This document shows, one piece after another, positions 1 to 8,789 of a stretch of DNA of 64,000 nucleotides. The stretch covers positions 3,538,356 to 3,602,355 of the forward strand of contig NZ_CP060140.1 in the NCBI RefSeq assembly GCF_022376295.1, written 5' to 3'. The notes beneath the pieces were generated by a model. That model had not been told where the DNA came from. It made no database searches and saw nothing but the letters and a program-made list of their open reading frames with translations. Source of the DNA: Nodularia sphaerocarpa UHCC 0038. Its GTDB lineage: Bacteria > Cyanobacteriota > Cyanobacteriia > Cyanobacteriales > Nostocaceae. A program made the position numbers and the translations under genes. How positions within the stretch are numbered: the first letter of the stretch is position 1; each line of letters opens with the position of its first letter.

Positions 1-445
1 CTGGTAAAACTGTGTAATTAGCAAAGGTAGATGTCCCCATGTAGTGATGCAGCATCTCCCCTCCAATACTAAAGCGACTCGTACCATCAGGCATGACACC
101 GCGCCCTTGGGTGACACGAATGGCTTGACAAAGATTGGTTTTCATGCTCAGACAATATTCACACTGTCGGCATTCTGGGGTATATAGAGGAATGACATGA
201 TCTCCTGGTTTGAGGCTGGTGACACCAGCGCCAACTTCTACTACTACACCAGCGCCTTCATGTCCTAGAATAGCGGGAAATAAACCTTCGGGATCATTAC
301 CGGAAAGGGTGTAAGCATCGGTATGACAAACCCCAGAGGCTTTAATCTCAATTAGCACTTCTCTCGCTCGTGGTGGCGATAATTCGACGGTTTCAATAGT
401 TAACGGCTTACCCGCGCCGTAAGCGACTGCTGCTTTAACTTCCAA
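1..445 (-). CDS. S-(hydroxymethyl)glutathione dehydrogenase / class III alcohol dehydrogenase (3' part outside window)
   Basis: Only the first 148 or so residues are in the window; the gene runs off the left edge. The translation shows the zinc-dependent medium-chain alcohol dehydrogenase fold: catalytic-zinc motif CHTD near residue 40, GHEGAG near residue 66, and the structural-zinc cysteines in ECRQCEYCLSMKTNLC. The stretch GRGVMPDGTSRFS is typical of the class III, glutathione-dependent formaldehyde dehydrogenases, which oxidise S-hydroxymethylglutathione with NAD in the cytoplasm. No ATG lies between the upstream in-frame stop (about 475) and the conserved region. The TTG at 445, preceded by AGGAAGG, is therefore the best start. 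Family assignment is firm; substrate is inferred from the family. Confidence 0.9.
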   Translation of the reverse strand, partial: MEVKAAVAYGAGKPLTIETVELSPPRAREVLIEIKASGVCHTDAYTLSGNDPEGLFPAILGHEGAGVVVEVGAGVTSLKPGDHVIPLYTPECRQCEYCLSMKTNLCQAIRVTQGRGVMPDGTSRFSIGGEMLHHYMGTSTFANYTVLP

Positions 446-681
446 AATTAGCCTTCCTGTATAAAAGTTGTATCAATGGGCTGTTTTGAGTTTATAACGA
501 GGAATGGTGAGAGAAACTTTTTATTACTTTTTTGTAAATTAACTATAAAATTGCAAAATTGCTTTTGCCGATGATATTGGTACATTAGTTACAGGCGGCA
601 ATTCTGGACGATGATATTGAGCCGCTATCATAGACTGATAATTTTGTTAACTCCCACCTTATCTTTATTTTTACAACGCTT

Positions 682-1968
682 ATGAACCCTGCCCTCACGA
701 AAATTGGCGCTCAAATGTCTAACCTGACTGGCGTAAGAGCGATTATGAAGGATATTATCGAAACTTTAAAAGCTGGGGTGGGACAAGAATTTATCAATTT
801 GAGCGCTGGGAACCCGTTGATTTTGCCAGAGGTGGAACAGTTGTGGCGCGACTGTACGGCGGAATTATTGGCGAGTTCGGAATACGGCGAGGTGGTTTGT
901 CGTTACGGTTCGAGTCAGGGTTATGCTCCGTTAATTGAGGCGATCGCCAATGATTTCAACAAGCGCTATGGTTTAAACTTAAGCGATCGCAATATTTTAA
1001 TTACACCCGGTAGTCAAAGCCTCTACTTCTACGCTGCCAATGCTTTCGGTGGTTACACAAATAACGGTGAACTCAAACAAATCGTTTTACCCCTCAGTCC
1101 CGACTATACGGGTTACGGCGGTGTTTGTTTAGAGCAAGAAGCCTTAAAAGCCTATAAACCAACTTTGGATATTGATGCTGCGGCTCACAGGTTTAAATAT
1201 CGTCCAGACTTCAGCCAACTATCAATTACAGAAAGCACCGGTTGTGTCATCTTCTCTCGTCCCTGTAACCCCACAGGTAATGTTCTCAGCGACGATGAAG
1301 TGAAAAAAATTGCGGCTTTGGCTGCACCTCACGATGTACCTGTGTTGATTGATTCAGCTTATGCGCCGCCTTTCCCAGCTTTGAATTTCACAGAAATGAC
1401 ACCTGTATTTGGTGACAATATTTTACACTGCATGAGTTTATCGAAAGCCGGATTACCCGGTGAACGTATCGGTGTCGCTATTGGTGATGAAGGCATCATC
1501 CAAGCATTGGAGTCCTTTCAGACTAATTTGTGTATTCATCCTTCACGCTATGGACAAGCGATCGCCGCTAGTGCTATTAATTCTGGTGGTTTAGCTAAAA
1601 TCGCTGAAGAGGTGATTCGTCCTTTCTACCAGAAAAAGTTTGCTGTGCTAGAAGATACTTTAGATACGGCAATGCCCAAGGATTTACCTTGGTTCCTCCA
1701 TCGCGGTGAAGGTGCTATTTTTGCTTGGTTGTGGCTCCAGGATTTACCTATGACTGATTGGGAATTTTACCAGGAACTGAAGCAGGTGGGTGTGATTGTT
1801 GTCCCTGGTAGTAGCTTTTTCCCTGGTTTGCGGGAAGAATGGCCGCACAAGCACCAGTGTTTACGCATTAGTCTGACTGGTACTGATGCGGAAATTGTCA
1901 CGGCGATGCAACGTTTGGCGCAAGTGGCTGAACGAGTTTATCAGCCTGCTGTTGTGAGTCTTAAGTAA
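682..1968 (+). CDS. avtA: valine-pyruvate aminotransferase (AvtA-type), class I/II PLP enzyme
   Basis: 428 residues, close to the usual AvtA length. It is a fold-type I PLP aminotransferase: N-terminal INLSAGNPLILPE (38-50), SRPCNPTGN (192-200), the PLP-binding Asp224 in VLIDSAY, and the Schiff-base Lys255 in SLSKAGLPGERIG with the phosphate-binding Arg261. The N-terminal pattern LTGVRAIMKDI is typical of AvtA rather than of AspC-type enzymes. It would exchange valine and pyruvate for 2-oxoisovalerate and alanine in the cytoplasm. The stop overlaps the rimM start by one base, so the two genes are probably cotranscribed. No clear Shine-Dalgarno sequence precedes the ATG. Confidence 0.88.
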   Translation: MNPALTKIGAQMSNLTGVRAIMKDIIETLKAGVGQEFINLSAGNPLILPEVEQLWRDCTAELLASSEYGEVVCRYGSSQGYAPLIEAIANDFNKRYGLNLSDRNILITPGSQSLYFYAANAFGGYTNNGELKQIVLPLSPDYTGYGGVCLEQEALKAYKPTLDIDAAAHRFKYRPDFSQLSITESTGCVIFSRPCNPTGNVLSDDEVKKIAALAAPHDVPVLIDSAYAPPFPALNFTEMTPVFGDNILHCMSLSKAGLPGERIGVAIGDEGIIQALESFQTNLCIHPSRYGQAIAASAINSGGLAKIAEEVIRPFYQKKFAVLEDTLDTAMPKDLPWFLHRGEGAIFAWLWLQDLPMTDWEFYQELKQVGVIVVPGSSFFPGLREEWPHKHQCLRISLTGTDAEIVTAMQRLAQVAERVYQPAVVSLK

Positions 1969-2642
1969 TGGAAACGAACCACGAAGGCGCGAAGAGCGCG
2001 AAGAAGAAGCAGGGGAGCAGGGAGCAGGGAGCAGGGGGGAAGTTTCTCAACCCACTCCCGAATCTTGATGAATGGTTGGAAATTGGTAAGATTGTCGCTC
2101 CTCAAGGTTTGTCTGGGGAGTTGCGGGTTTATCCAGAATCGGATTTTCCTGAACGGTTTGAGGTTCCGGGAACTCGTTGGTTATGGCATCCTGGTGACAA
2201 GGAACCTCAACCTGTGGAGTTGTTGTCAGGACGTTATGTGGAAGGGAAAAATCTTTGTATAATTTCTTTGGCTGGGGTGAAAAATCGCAATGATGCTGAG
2301 GCGTTGCGCGATTATAAGTTGATGGTTCCCGCAAGCGATCGCCCCCAATTAGGCGAAGATGAATATCATGTCACCGATTTGATCGGGATGTTGGTATTCA
2401 TGCAGGAATCTGGGGAAGTTGTGGGGGAGGTGGTAGATGTAATTCCTGCTGGTAATTTTTTACTGGAAGTTAAATTGCATCAGCCTGATGAAGCTGTTGA
2501 GTCAGAAATATCACCGCCGAAATCACCAAAGCATCTTTTGATACCTTTTGTTAAGGCGATCGCCCCTGTGGTAAACATCCAATCTCGTCGCATTGAAATT
2601 ACTCCTCCCCCTGGATTGCTAGAACTAGCTATTAGTCATTAG
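1968..2642 (+). CDS. rimM: ribosome maturation factor RimM
   Basis: 224 residues. The RimM N-terminal domain begins at about residue 36 (WLEIGKIVAPQGLSGELRV) and a PRC-barrel domain covers roughly 128-215 (HVTDLIGMLVF, then KHLLIPFVKAIAP). RimM binds protein S19 and assists assembly of the 30S head. The ATG overlaps the avtA stop (TAATG). Residues 1-29 are not RimM-like: they translate a dispersed 'gaaggcgcgaagagcgcgaag' type repeat and a GAGCAGG tandem repeat (2010-2039). There is no internal ATG before the conserved domain, so either the extension is translated or a TTG near 2075 is used. The stop codon lies inside a heptamer repeat, which supplies the last residues Ile-Ser-His. Confidence 0.9.
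   Translation: METNHEGAKSAKKKQGSREQGAGGKFLNPLPNLDEWLEIGKIVAPQGLSGELRVYPESDFPERFEVPGTRWLWHPGDKEPQPVELLSGRYVEGKNLCIISLAGVKNRNDAEALRDYKLMVPASDRPQLGEDEYHVTDLIGMLVFMQESGEVVGEVVDVIPAGNFLLEVKLHQPDEAVESEISPPKSPKHLLIPFVKAIAPVVNIQSRRIEITPPPGLLELAISH
2010..2039. repeat. GAGCAGG short tandem repeat inside the rimM 5' end
   Basis: About four tandem copies of GAGCAGG. The same repeat, on the other strand, lies at 5316-5354 and again at 62036-62070. Confidence 0.85.
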
Positions 2643-2740
2643 TCATTAGTCATTAGTCATTGGTCATTGGTCATTTGTCATTGGTCATTGGTCATTTGTT
2701 ATTTGTCATTAGTCATTGGTCATTAGTCATTTGTCATTAG
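2631..2740. repeat. heptamer array TCATTAG/TCATTGG/TCATTTG
   Basis: About 15 tandem heptamers with the third-last or last bases varying. The array starts inside the last three codons of rimM and provides its TAG stop. This type of short tandemly repeated repetitive sequence is characteristic of heterocystous cyanobacteria. Confidence 0.9.
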
Positions 2741-2841
2741 GAAGTTACAATCCTTCCCCCCCACTCCCCTACGGTGTACACACATCCTGAACCAAAGAGA
2801 GTTTCCAGTCCGAAAAACAAGATTTAAGCAAAAATCTTGTT

Positions 2842-2925
2842 CCCCTCCTCGCACCCCCCGAAATCCCCCCGCAACGGGGGGAAGAAAAGGATAAACCTTT
2901 GATATGGGAGGGGTTAGGGGTGGGG
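2842..2925 (+). repeat. 84-bp palindromic dispersed repeat, copy 1
   Basis: GC-rich element starting CCCCTCCTCGCACCCCCCG, with a CCCCCC-GCAA-CGGGGGG hairpin in the middle and a G-rich end. A nearly identical copy lies in reverse orientation at 28034-28116. It fills most of the 315-bp spacer between rimM and the converging kinase gene; no gene is seen there. Confidence 0.85.
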
Positions 2926-2957
2926 TCTCTTAATACAAAAGAGAATTTCCCCACGGA

Positions 2958-3992
2958 CTACTCCCCACTCCCCACTCCCGACTTGATAATTTCCATTTGC
3001 TTGGCTACGCCTCCTGTTCGGGAAAGTATCAAAGTTGTTGTTCCTGCTGCGATGATGCTAATCATGGCTAGGCATAGCACAACTGTTCTTTGTCTCAATT
3101 TGATTGCCGCAAATAAAGTATCTATGGTATGATCATTACCAGTAACTTGAATTGAACCCAGTGCTTTTAACGCCAGAAATGCATTAGCATAGCGGTATTT
3201 ACCTTGACATTTCACCAACTTCATTAACCACAATTTAAAACGCGGATTGAGTTGGGGAACTAATTTGAGGAAATTCAAACCATACTTACAATTCATCACC
3301 TGACAAATATCCACAGAACGGGTATCAGTCAGTAAGCAAATCAGTGTAACTCCTAAACTATACAGGTCTGAAGCTTGGGTAAGGGGATGACCAAGCTGTT
3401 CCTCTGGTGGGATAAAACCTGGGGTTCCAGAGACAAAGCTGCTAAGAGCCATTTTCACTTTCTCTAACCTAGCCAAATCAAAATCAACTAAGTAAGCATT
3501 TAGATGCTCATCAACTAAAATATTTTCTGGTTTAATATCCCGATGAATAATTGGGTCTGCTCTTTGTTGCAGATAAACTAGAATCTCTAAAATCGATATT
3601 GCTATTTGCTTGATTTCTTCGGGTTTGAAACTTCCTCCCAAGCCCAGAGATGGAGCGTTTTTATACTCCTCTACCAGATAAAAATGCTCTGGCATTTCAA
3701 AAGAGTTTATGTAGCGGGGAATACGAGGGTGATCAAGTTGCTGCAAGATTTCAATTTCACGTTCATAAGTTCTCAAACCTGACCAGTCAGCAGTGGTACT
3801 GGCACAATTGAACTCTTTAATTACTACTTGTTGATGAGATTTACAGACCTGAGCGAGATAGGTAATGCGCCCTTCTACCTGATTGCGTCCTAATTCTCTA
3901 ATAACTTCATAGCCTAGCTCAGAAAAATCAGGATAATGACTGAGGCGAATTGCTTCTCGATTATCTACATCAATCTCCATTATAAATACCAT
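2958..3992 (-). CDS. serine/threonine protein kinase, membrane-anchored, with DFD in place of DFG
   Basis: 344 residues. A Hanks-type kinase domain covers about 27-285: candidate ATP-binding Lys59 (VVIKEF), catalytic HRDIKPEN at 150-157, and SGTPGFIPPEEQ at 188-199. The magnesium motif is DFD (170-172) instead of DFG, and the glycine loop is degenerate (GRNQVEGR). One hydrophobic segment at about 303-324 would anchor the kinase in the membrane, leaving a 20-residue tail. The last eight residues and the TAG stop are encoded by a GGGAGTG tandem repeat, so the native C-terminus may have been replaced. Targets are unknown. An alternative start is Met5 (3980). Confidence 0.85.
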   Translation of the reverse strand: MVFIMEIDVDNREAIRLSHYPDFSELGYEVIRELGRNQVEGRITYLAQVCKSHQQVVIKEFNCASTTADWSGLRTYEREIEILQQLDHPRIPRYINSFEMPEHFYLVEEYKNAPSLGLGGSFKPEEIKQIAISILEILVYLQQRADPIIHRDIKPENILVDEHLNAYLVDFDLARLEKVKMALSSFVSGTPGFIPPEEQLGHPLTQASDLYSLGVTLICLLTDTRSVDICQVMNCKYGLNFLKLVPQLNPRFKLWLMKLVKCQGKYRYANAFLALKALGSIQVTGNDHTIDTLFAAIKLRQRTVVLCLAMISIIAAGTTTLILSRTGGVAKQMEIIKSGVGSGE

Positions 3993-4077
3993 CTGAGTCT
4001 AATTTTGTCAAGATGCAATTAAAAAATCAGAAGTATTCATCCAGCATTGTTACCTACCCACACAAAAACTGATTATA

Positions 4078-4160
4078 TATAGCCTTTCTGGGTCTAGTGA
4101 GAGCCAAAATTATCTGTGTTCATCTGTGTAGCCTTCAAATCTGTGGTTAATTAACTCTTA
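4078..4160. repeat. ATCTGTG-type spacer repeat with TCTAGTGAG lead
   Basis: Contains TTTCTGGGTCTAGTGAG followed by TTATCTGTGTTCATCTGTGT and GTGGTTAATTAACTCTT. The same order of motifs recurs at 59262-59335, and parts recur at 20623-20662 (four tandem TTTATCTGTG units) and 28000-28026. It lies in a 264-bp spacer between the kinase and hydrolase genes. Confidence 0.7.
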
Positions 4161-4256
4161 TAGAACCTACTGAGGCGACAACGGCGATATATTCAGAGAA
4201 AATAGTCTTTGCATCTATCCACAGGCTAGATGCCCAGAGGGCATCTGTATGCTCAA

Positions 4257-5150
4257 TTATGAATTTTGCGCCAACCAAGCGACAATGTGGGCGTTAACAA
4301 CATCTGGAACTTCATCGTGGGGACAATGACCAGCGTTAGGAATGGGAACAATCTTGATGTCTTTGCCATTTTCACACGCCTGTTCATAAATCTTCGCCCC
4401 GGTAATTGGTGTCCAGGGATCATCAGCACCCCAAATTACTAATAAAGGACGTGTGATTTTGGGTAATAGTTCCTCTGGACTAGGGCCAGGAGGCGCTGTG
4501 AGGATGGAGGCGAAAACTTGCTGCGCTCCGGGATCACAAGATGGGGTATAAAGAATATCGACTAATTCATCTGTGACGGCTTCACGGTTGCGGTAAACTT
4601 GGTATAGGGTGCGACGAATTTGGGATTTTTGACGAATGCGGTTATAGACAAATGTACCTGTAATAGGCGATCGCACAAATCTGTTAAAAGCGCCCATCAC
4701 CATCCGTAAAGGTGGATTTAACTCATGGGGACGATGACTCAAACCACCAGCAGAGTTAATTAAAACACCAGCTGCACTAATTTCTGGATGTTCAGCCAGC
4801 ACCATCAAACTTATAAGTGCGCCAATAGAGTTACCAATAAATACCGCAGGTTCTTGGATGTGTTCTGCCCAAAAATCTTTCAGCAATTCTACCCACACTT
4901 CTACAGTGTAATCAATTGCGGCTTTATCAGAACCACCAAAACCCAAAAGATCCAAAGCAAAAACCTGATAGCCCGCGTTAGCTAAAACCGGGATATTTTT
5001 CCGCCAGTGTCCAATAGAAGCACCAAAGCCGTGAACCAGTACCAAGGGGCGACCAGTACCCATAACGGTATATTGAATTTTGTAACCTTGCCAAGTCCAA
5101 ACCAGTTTTTCTAAGTTGACAGAAGGTATCTGCTGTGTAGTTCCGGTCAT
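4257..5150 (-). CDS. alpha/beta-fold hydrolase
   Basis: 297 residues, cytoplasmic (no signal peptide). The alpha/beta hydrolase core is complete: oxyanion-region HGFG (40-43), nucleophile elbow GNSIG with Ser108, probable acid Asp244 in WGADDPW, and His275 in NAGHCPHDE. A lid-like insertion lies at about 135-225. The sequence resembles the cyanobacterial and plastid hydrolases that include pheophytinase and chlorophyll dephytylase relatives. That resemblance is from memory and the substrate is not shown by the sequence. The gene stands alone, with a long repeat-bearing spacer on each side. Confidence 0.82.
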   Translation of the reverse strand: MTGTTQQIPSVNLEKLVWTWQGYKIQYTVMGTGRPLVLVHGFGASIGHWRKNIPVLANAGYQVFALDLLGFGGSDKAAIDYTVEVWVELLKDFWAEHIQEPAVFIGNSIGALISLMVLAEHPEISAAGVLINSAGGLSHRPHELNPPLRMVMGAFNRFVRSPITGTFVYNRIRQKSQIRRTLYQVYRNREAVTDELVDILYTPSCDPGAQQVFASILTAPPGPSPEELLPKITRPLLVIWGADDPWTPITGAKIYEQACENGKDIKIVPIPNAGHCPHDEVPDVVNAHIVAWLAQNS

Positions 5151-5451
5151 TATTAAAATTCATGAAGTATTATTCTATAATGTACTTGCTCTGAAACAAG
5201 GACGCATTATTTCTTGTGCAAAGCATCTCGTAGACGCGGAGCAGCTTCTCTACGAGTCATAAATATTTTTCCTTTGAGCATAAATAAATTTAGTTGCCCT
5301 TCTCCCCTCTCTTCCCCCTGCTCCCTGCTCCCTGCTCCCTGCTCCCTGCTCCCTTGCCTCTTCGGTCAACAGGCTAGGAACTATCGACTCTTGACGATAG
5401 ACTAATAATAAGTATTAAGCTATTAACAGTAAACCAGCGAGGGTAAACATC
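5151..5451. other. spacer with CTCCCTG tandem repeat
   Basis: 301-bp spacer between the divergent hydrolase and ndhS genes. At 5316-5354 it holds about five CTCCCTG heptamers (reverse complement of the GAGCAGG repeat). The short complementary words CTATCGACTCTTGACGATAG (5382-5401) form a weak palindrome. No gene is seen; promoters of both flanking genes must lie here but no motif stands out. Confidence 0.6.
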
Positions 5452-5646
5452 ATGATTCTGCCTGGATCAACAGTTCGCGTCAAAAATCCCGCAGACACCT
5501 ATTATCGCTACGAAGGACTTGTACAACGCATCAGTGATGGCAAGGTAGCGGTATTATTTGAAGGTGGCAACTGGGATAAATTAATTACCTTTCGCCTATC
5601 AGAATTAGAAGCCGTAGAACTTACAGCCGGAAGAAAAGGGAAATAG
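5452..5646 (+). CDS. ndhS: NAD(P)H dehydrogenase (NDH-1) subunit S
   Basis: 64 residues. The sequence MILPGSTVRVKNPADTYYRY...VAVLFEGGNWDKLITFRLSELE matches the short SH3-like (DUF3252) NdhS family found in cyanobacteria and, as CRR31, in chloroplasts. NdhS sits on the stromal/cytoplasmic arm of photosynthetic NDH-1 next to the ferredoxin-binding site and is needed for ferredoxin-dependent cyclic electron flow. The conserved core fills the whole protein, so the start is well placed. Heptamer repeats follow the stop codon at about 5652-5735. Confidence 0.85.
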   Translation: MILPGSTVRVKNPADTYYRYEGLVQRISDGKVAVLFEGGNWDKLITFRLSELEAVELTAGRKGK

Positions 5647-5651
5647 ATTAA

Positions 5652-5735
5652 GAGTCATTACTTATCAGTCATTAGTCATTAGTCAAAAACTAGTAACTAA
5701 TGACCAAGGACTAATGACCAAGGACTAATAACAAA
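5652..5735. repeat. heptamer array, two opposed orientations
   Basis: TCATTAGTCATTAGTC on the left and ACTAATGACCAAGGACTAATGACC on the right form an imperfect inverted repeat between ndhS and the next gene. The array could act as a hairpin in the transcript. Confidence 0.75.
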
Positions 5736-5736
5736 G

Positions 5737-6393
5737 ATGCGTCTACCTTTACCACAGTTTGCCACAAGCCATCGCCACCCGAACCACATTGGGGAGGTAA
5801 TTGAAACTACTTCTACCGAATTTCTATCACAGTGTTTGGAACCAGAAGACTTGAGTTTTCCCCCCATGCCTGCTTTTGGTAGTTGGGTTTGTGCTGCGGA
5901 TGAAGAATCAGGCAATCGAATTTATGCTGTGCTGTATCACGCTACAACCATGCCCATCGATTCGGTACATCGGGCTGTGGCGCTGGGGTTGTCATTGCAG
6001 GATTTACGCGAAGAACAACCCCAAATCTTTGCCATGCTTAAAACTGAATTTCGGGCAGCCATTGTAGGTTTTGAGCATTCTTCCCCGACTCTAGGTTCTA
6101 ACCCAGGGGTATATCAGTATCTACCACCCCGCCCTCCGCAAATTCATCAAGCTGTTTATCGATGTGAACCAGAAGCCATCATCAAATTCACAGAGTCAGT
6201 AGATTTTTTGCGGACATTGCTTTCTGTAACTGGTGCGCCAGTAGAGGCGTTAACAGCAGCAGCTATCCGCCATATCTACCAGTTGCGCCAAGCTGACCGA
6301 CAATGGTTGATTAAAGCTGGACGAACTCTGAGCGTTTTGTTAAAAGACGACTACGATCGCTTACGGTTTATTTTAAGTCAAATCCATCCCTAG
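5737..6393 (+). CDS. HAS-barrel domain-like conserved cyanobacterial protein
   Basis: 218 residues, no signal peptide or membrane segment. The N-terminal half (about 1-110), with IGEVIETTSTEFLSQCLE, FGSWVCA and YAVLYHATTMPID, resembles the HAS-barrel seen at the N-terminus of HerA-type ATPases. Here no ATPase domain follows; the C-terminal half is helical and ends in LLKDDYDRLRFILSQ. I assign the family from memory and do not know its function. It lies 90 bp downstream of ndhS in the same direction, separated by a heptamer array, so co-expression is possible. Confidence 0.6.
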   Translation: MRLPLPQFATSHRHPNHIGEVIETTSTEFLSQCLEPEDLSFPPMPAFGSWVCAADEESGNRIYAVLYHATTMPIDSVHRAVALGLSLQDLREEQPQIFAMLKTEFRAAIVGFEHSSPTLGSNPGVYQYLPPRPPQIHQAVYRCEPEAIIKFTESVDFLRTLLSVTGAPVEALTAAAIRHIYQLRQADRQWLIKAGRTLSVLLKDDYDRLRFILSQIHP

Positions 6394-6653
6394 GTAGTTA
6401 GTTTTTAGACAATTATCTCAATAGTGTAAGTAGGTCAGCGTAAATAAAGTTAACTAGCTAGGGTCGTCATTGCTCATTTGTCATTGTTCATTAGTAAGGG
6501 TTTGAATCCTCTTTACGAGTCATAACATAGTTTGGTTTATTCGGTGCTTACCTACTTAAATGTTTTGTTAATTCTTCATCAGGGTGGCTTTTACGTTCCT
6601 TGATAATTTTTTAGGTCATCCCAATTTACCGTCGCTTCTTAAAGTCCAACATA

Positions 6654-8789
6654 ATGGAACTATTATCACAAGTTCTGGCTCTAGAACCAACTTCTCAAGT
6701 TCTCGGCGAGGAAGCAATTGTGAGCTTTGCTGTTTTGCTGGTGGTGATCTTAGTTATACCCATCCTCTTTGAAAGGTTGAGACTACCAGCATTAATCGGC
6801 TTAGTCTTCTCTGGGGTAGTACTGGGGCCATCAGGCTGGGATCTCTTCCATGCAGAATCACCGATAATTAGGCTTTTATCAGACATTGGCCTATTTTACT
6901 TGATGTTTGTAGCAGGTTTAGAAGTAGAAGTCAAGCATTTTGTCCGCCAAAAACGCTCCTGGGGATTTGGCATCCTCACCTTTAGTTTCCCTCTCGTTAT
7001 AGGAACCTTAATCGGACAGTTTTTTCATTGGCAATGGAATGCGGCGATTTTAATTGGCTCTTTGTTAGCTAACTATACCCTGTTGGCATATCCCATTCTC
7101 AGTCGTCTGGGAGTGCTAAATAATCAAGCTGTGACGATCACAATGAAAGCCACCGTTTTTACCAATCTCAGTGCTGTGCTGGTATTAGCTGTATGTGTGG
7201 CGACTACTGACACGGAGCCATTCAGCTTTGCTCAACTACTTCCCCTATTGATTTGGTTAAGTGTTTACACTATGACCATTTTGGTGGGATTTGATTGGGC
7301 GGGTAAAGAATTATTCCGGCGATTTGGAGACGACGAGGGTAATAAGTTTTTGTTTGTGTTACTTACCGTATTTCTGGCTGCGGTGGGCGCTCAATTCATT
7401 GGCATAGAAACAATTGTCGGAGCCTTTTTAGCAGGTTTGGTGGTAAATCAAGCTGTGGGTGAAGGGCCAGTGAAGGAAAAATTGGTATTTATCGGCAGTG
7501 TGCTATTTATTCCCATTTTCTTAGTCAATTTTGGCTCAATCATTGATCTGCCTGCTTTGATTACCAGCATTGACAACTGGCAATTAACGTTTTTGATAGT
7601 AGTGGGTTTAATTAGCAGCAAATTCATCGCAGCTTTATTGACAAAACTGCTTTACCGCTATAACTGGGGGGAAATGCTTACCATCTGGTCGCTATCCATA
7701 CCTCAGATGGGTACAACTTTAGCCGCCACTTTTGTGGGATATCGGGCTGGGTTGTTTCCACAGTCAGTATTAAACAGTGTCTTTGTTTTAATGCTCGTGA
7801 CTTCAATCTTAGGGCTATGGATCACCAGTCAAACAGCCCGTGGTTTGGTTTCCACAGCAGTTACACAAGCAGATCCCCCAACTTTATTTGAGCAGAACTC
7901 AGAAGCCAAACATAGTCCTGTGACTATAGTTGTACCTGTTTATAATCCTCAAACTCAGCAATATTTGCTGGAAATGGCGGCATTATTGGCAAATATTACC
8001 CAAGGAAAAATTGTCCCATTAGCGATCGCCACTGCTGCGGCTCAGATGGATGCACCACAATTAGAAATTGTTCTGCGCCGCAGTGAACGGTTACTCGCAA
8101 AAGCCACAGCCCAAAGTCGATTATTGGGAGTAGAAGCCGAACCATTGCTGCGAATTGATGATGCTTTTGCTCTAGGTATTAGTCGAGCCGCCCGCGAACA
8201 AAAGGCGAGTTTAATCATCATGGGTTGGGGTAAACGCACTGGTTTGAGAGCGCGTTTATTTGGTAATGTCATTGATAGCGTACTGTGGGCATCTCATTGT
8301 CCAGTGGCGGTGACTCGTCTGATGGACTCACCGAAAAAAATTCAACGCATTTTAGTCCCCTTAGAAAATTTAACAGCATCATCATTGCAACCTGTAAAAT
8401 TTGCCCAGATGCTGGCTGAGGCTAATCAAGCCCAAGTTACTGTACTTCATGTGTGCATGGGTGAAGCTCGTGGTTCCGAGAAAATCGCTAGCAAGCGATC
8501 GCACCTGGCCCTGTTAATGTCTCAATTAGCTGTGCCTCATCCCCCAGAAATTCAAATCATCGCTCATGAAAATGCTGCCCAAGCAATTTTACAAGCTGCA
8601 CGATTATATGATTTAGTAGTGTTACCCTTTATACGTAATCGTACAAGTCCTGGTGGGTTAACTATGAGCGATGTCACAACCCAGTTAGCTGGGCAACTTA
8701 CCTGCTCTATCGTTATGCTGGGAGAAGCACAGCACACTCAACTACAAATGTCAATACCAGAGATTTCCCACTCTACAACTGCTATTTAA
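6654..8789 (+). CDS. CPA2-family cation:proton antiporter with two C-terminal universal-stress domains
   Basis: 711 residues. The first 400 or so form the sodium/proton exchanger domain with about 12 hydrophobic helices, beginning VSFAVLLVVILVIPILFERL and LIGLVFSGVVLGPSG. The remainder is cytoplasmic and contains two universal-stress-protein-like repeats. The first (about 425-555) has the nucleotide-loop pattern IIMGWGKRTGLRARLFGN; the second (about 565-695) is more degenerate. Members of this architecture are common in cyanobacteria and are thought to couple ion/proton exchange to nucleotide sensing. The ion is not determined by the sequence. A 260-bp spacer precedes it. Confidence 0.88.
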   Translation: MELLSQVLALEPTSQVLGEEAIVSFAVLLVVILVIPILFERLRLPALIGLVFSGVVLGPSGWDLFHAESPIIRLLSDIGLFYLMFVAGLEVEVKHFVRQKRSWGFGILTFSFPLVIGTLIGQFFHWQWNAAILIGSLLANYTLLAYPILSRLGVLNNQAVTITMKATVFTNLSAVLVLAVCVATTDTEPFSFAQLLPLLIWLSVYTMTILVGFDWAGKELFRRFGDDEGNKFLFVLLTVFLAAVGAQFIGIETIVGAFLAGLVVNQAVGEGPVKEKLVFIGSVLFIPIFLVNFGSIIDLPALITSIDNWQLTFLIVVGLISSKFIAALLTKLLYRYNWGEMLTIWSLSIPQMGTTLAATFVGYRAGLFPQSVLNSVFVLMLVTSILGLWITSQTARGLVSTAVTQADPPTLFEQNSEAKHSPVTIVVPVYNPQTQQYLLEMAALLANITQGKIVPLAIATAAAQMDAPQLEIVLRRSERLLAKATAQSRLLGVEAEPLLRIDDAFALGISRAAREQKASLIIMGWGKRTGLRARLFGNVIDSVLWASHCPVAVTRLMDSPKKIQRILVPLENLTASSLQPVKFAQMLAEANQAQVTVLHVCMGEARGSEKIASKRSHLALLMSQLAVPHPPEIQIIAHENAAQAILQAARLYDLVVLPFIRNRTSPGGLTMSDVTTQLAGQLTCSIVMLGEAQHTQLQMSIPEISHSTTAI

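Noticed and set aside
2631..2740. Tandem TCATTAG-type units as a CRISPR array
   Set aside because: Units are 7 bp with no unique spacers and there are no cas genes; they are short tandem repeats.
5316..5354. CTCCCTG repeats as an origin or iteron cluster
   Set aside because: The same repeat occurs in other spacers and inside genes, there is no DnaA-box cluster, and no replication gene is near.
6485..6505. tRNA-like T-loop sequence GGGTTTGAATCC
   Set aside because: No acceptor, D or anticodon arms can be drawn around it.
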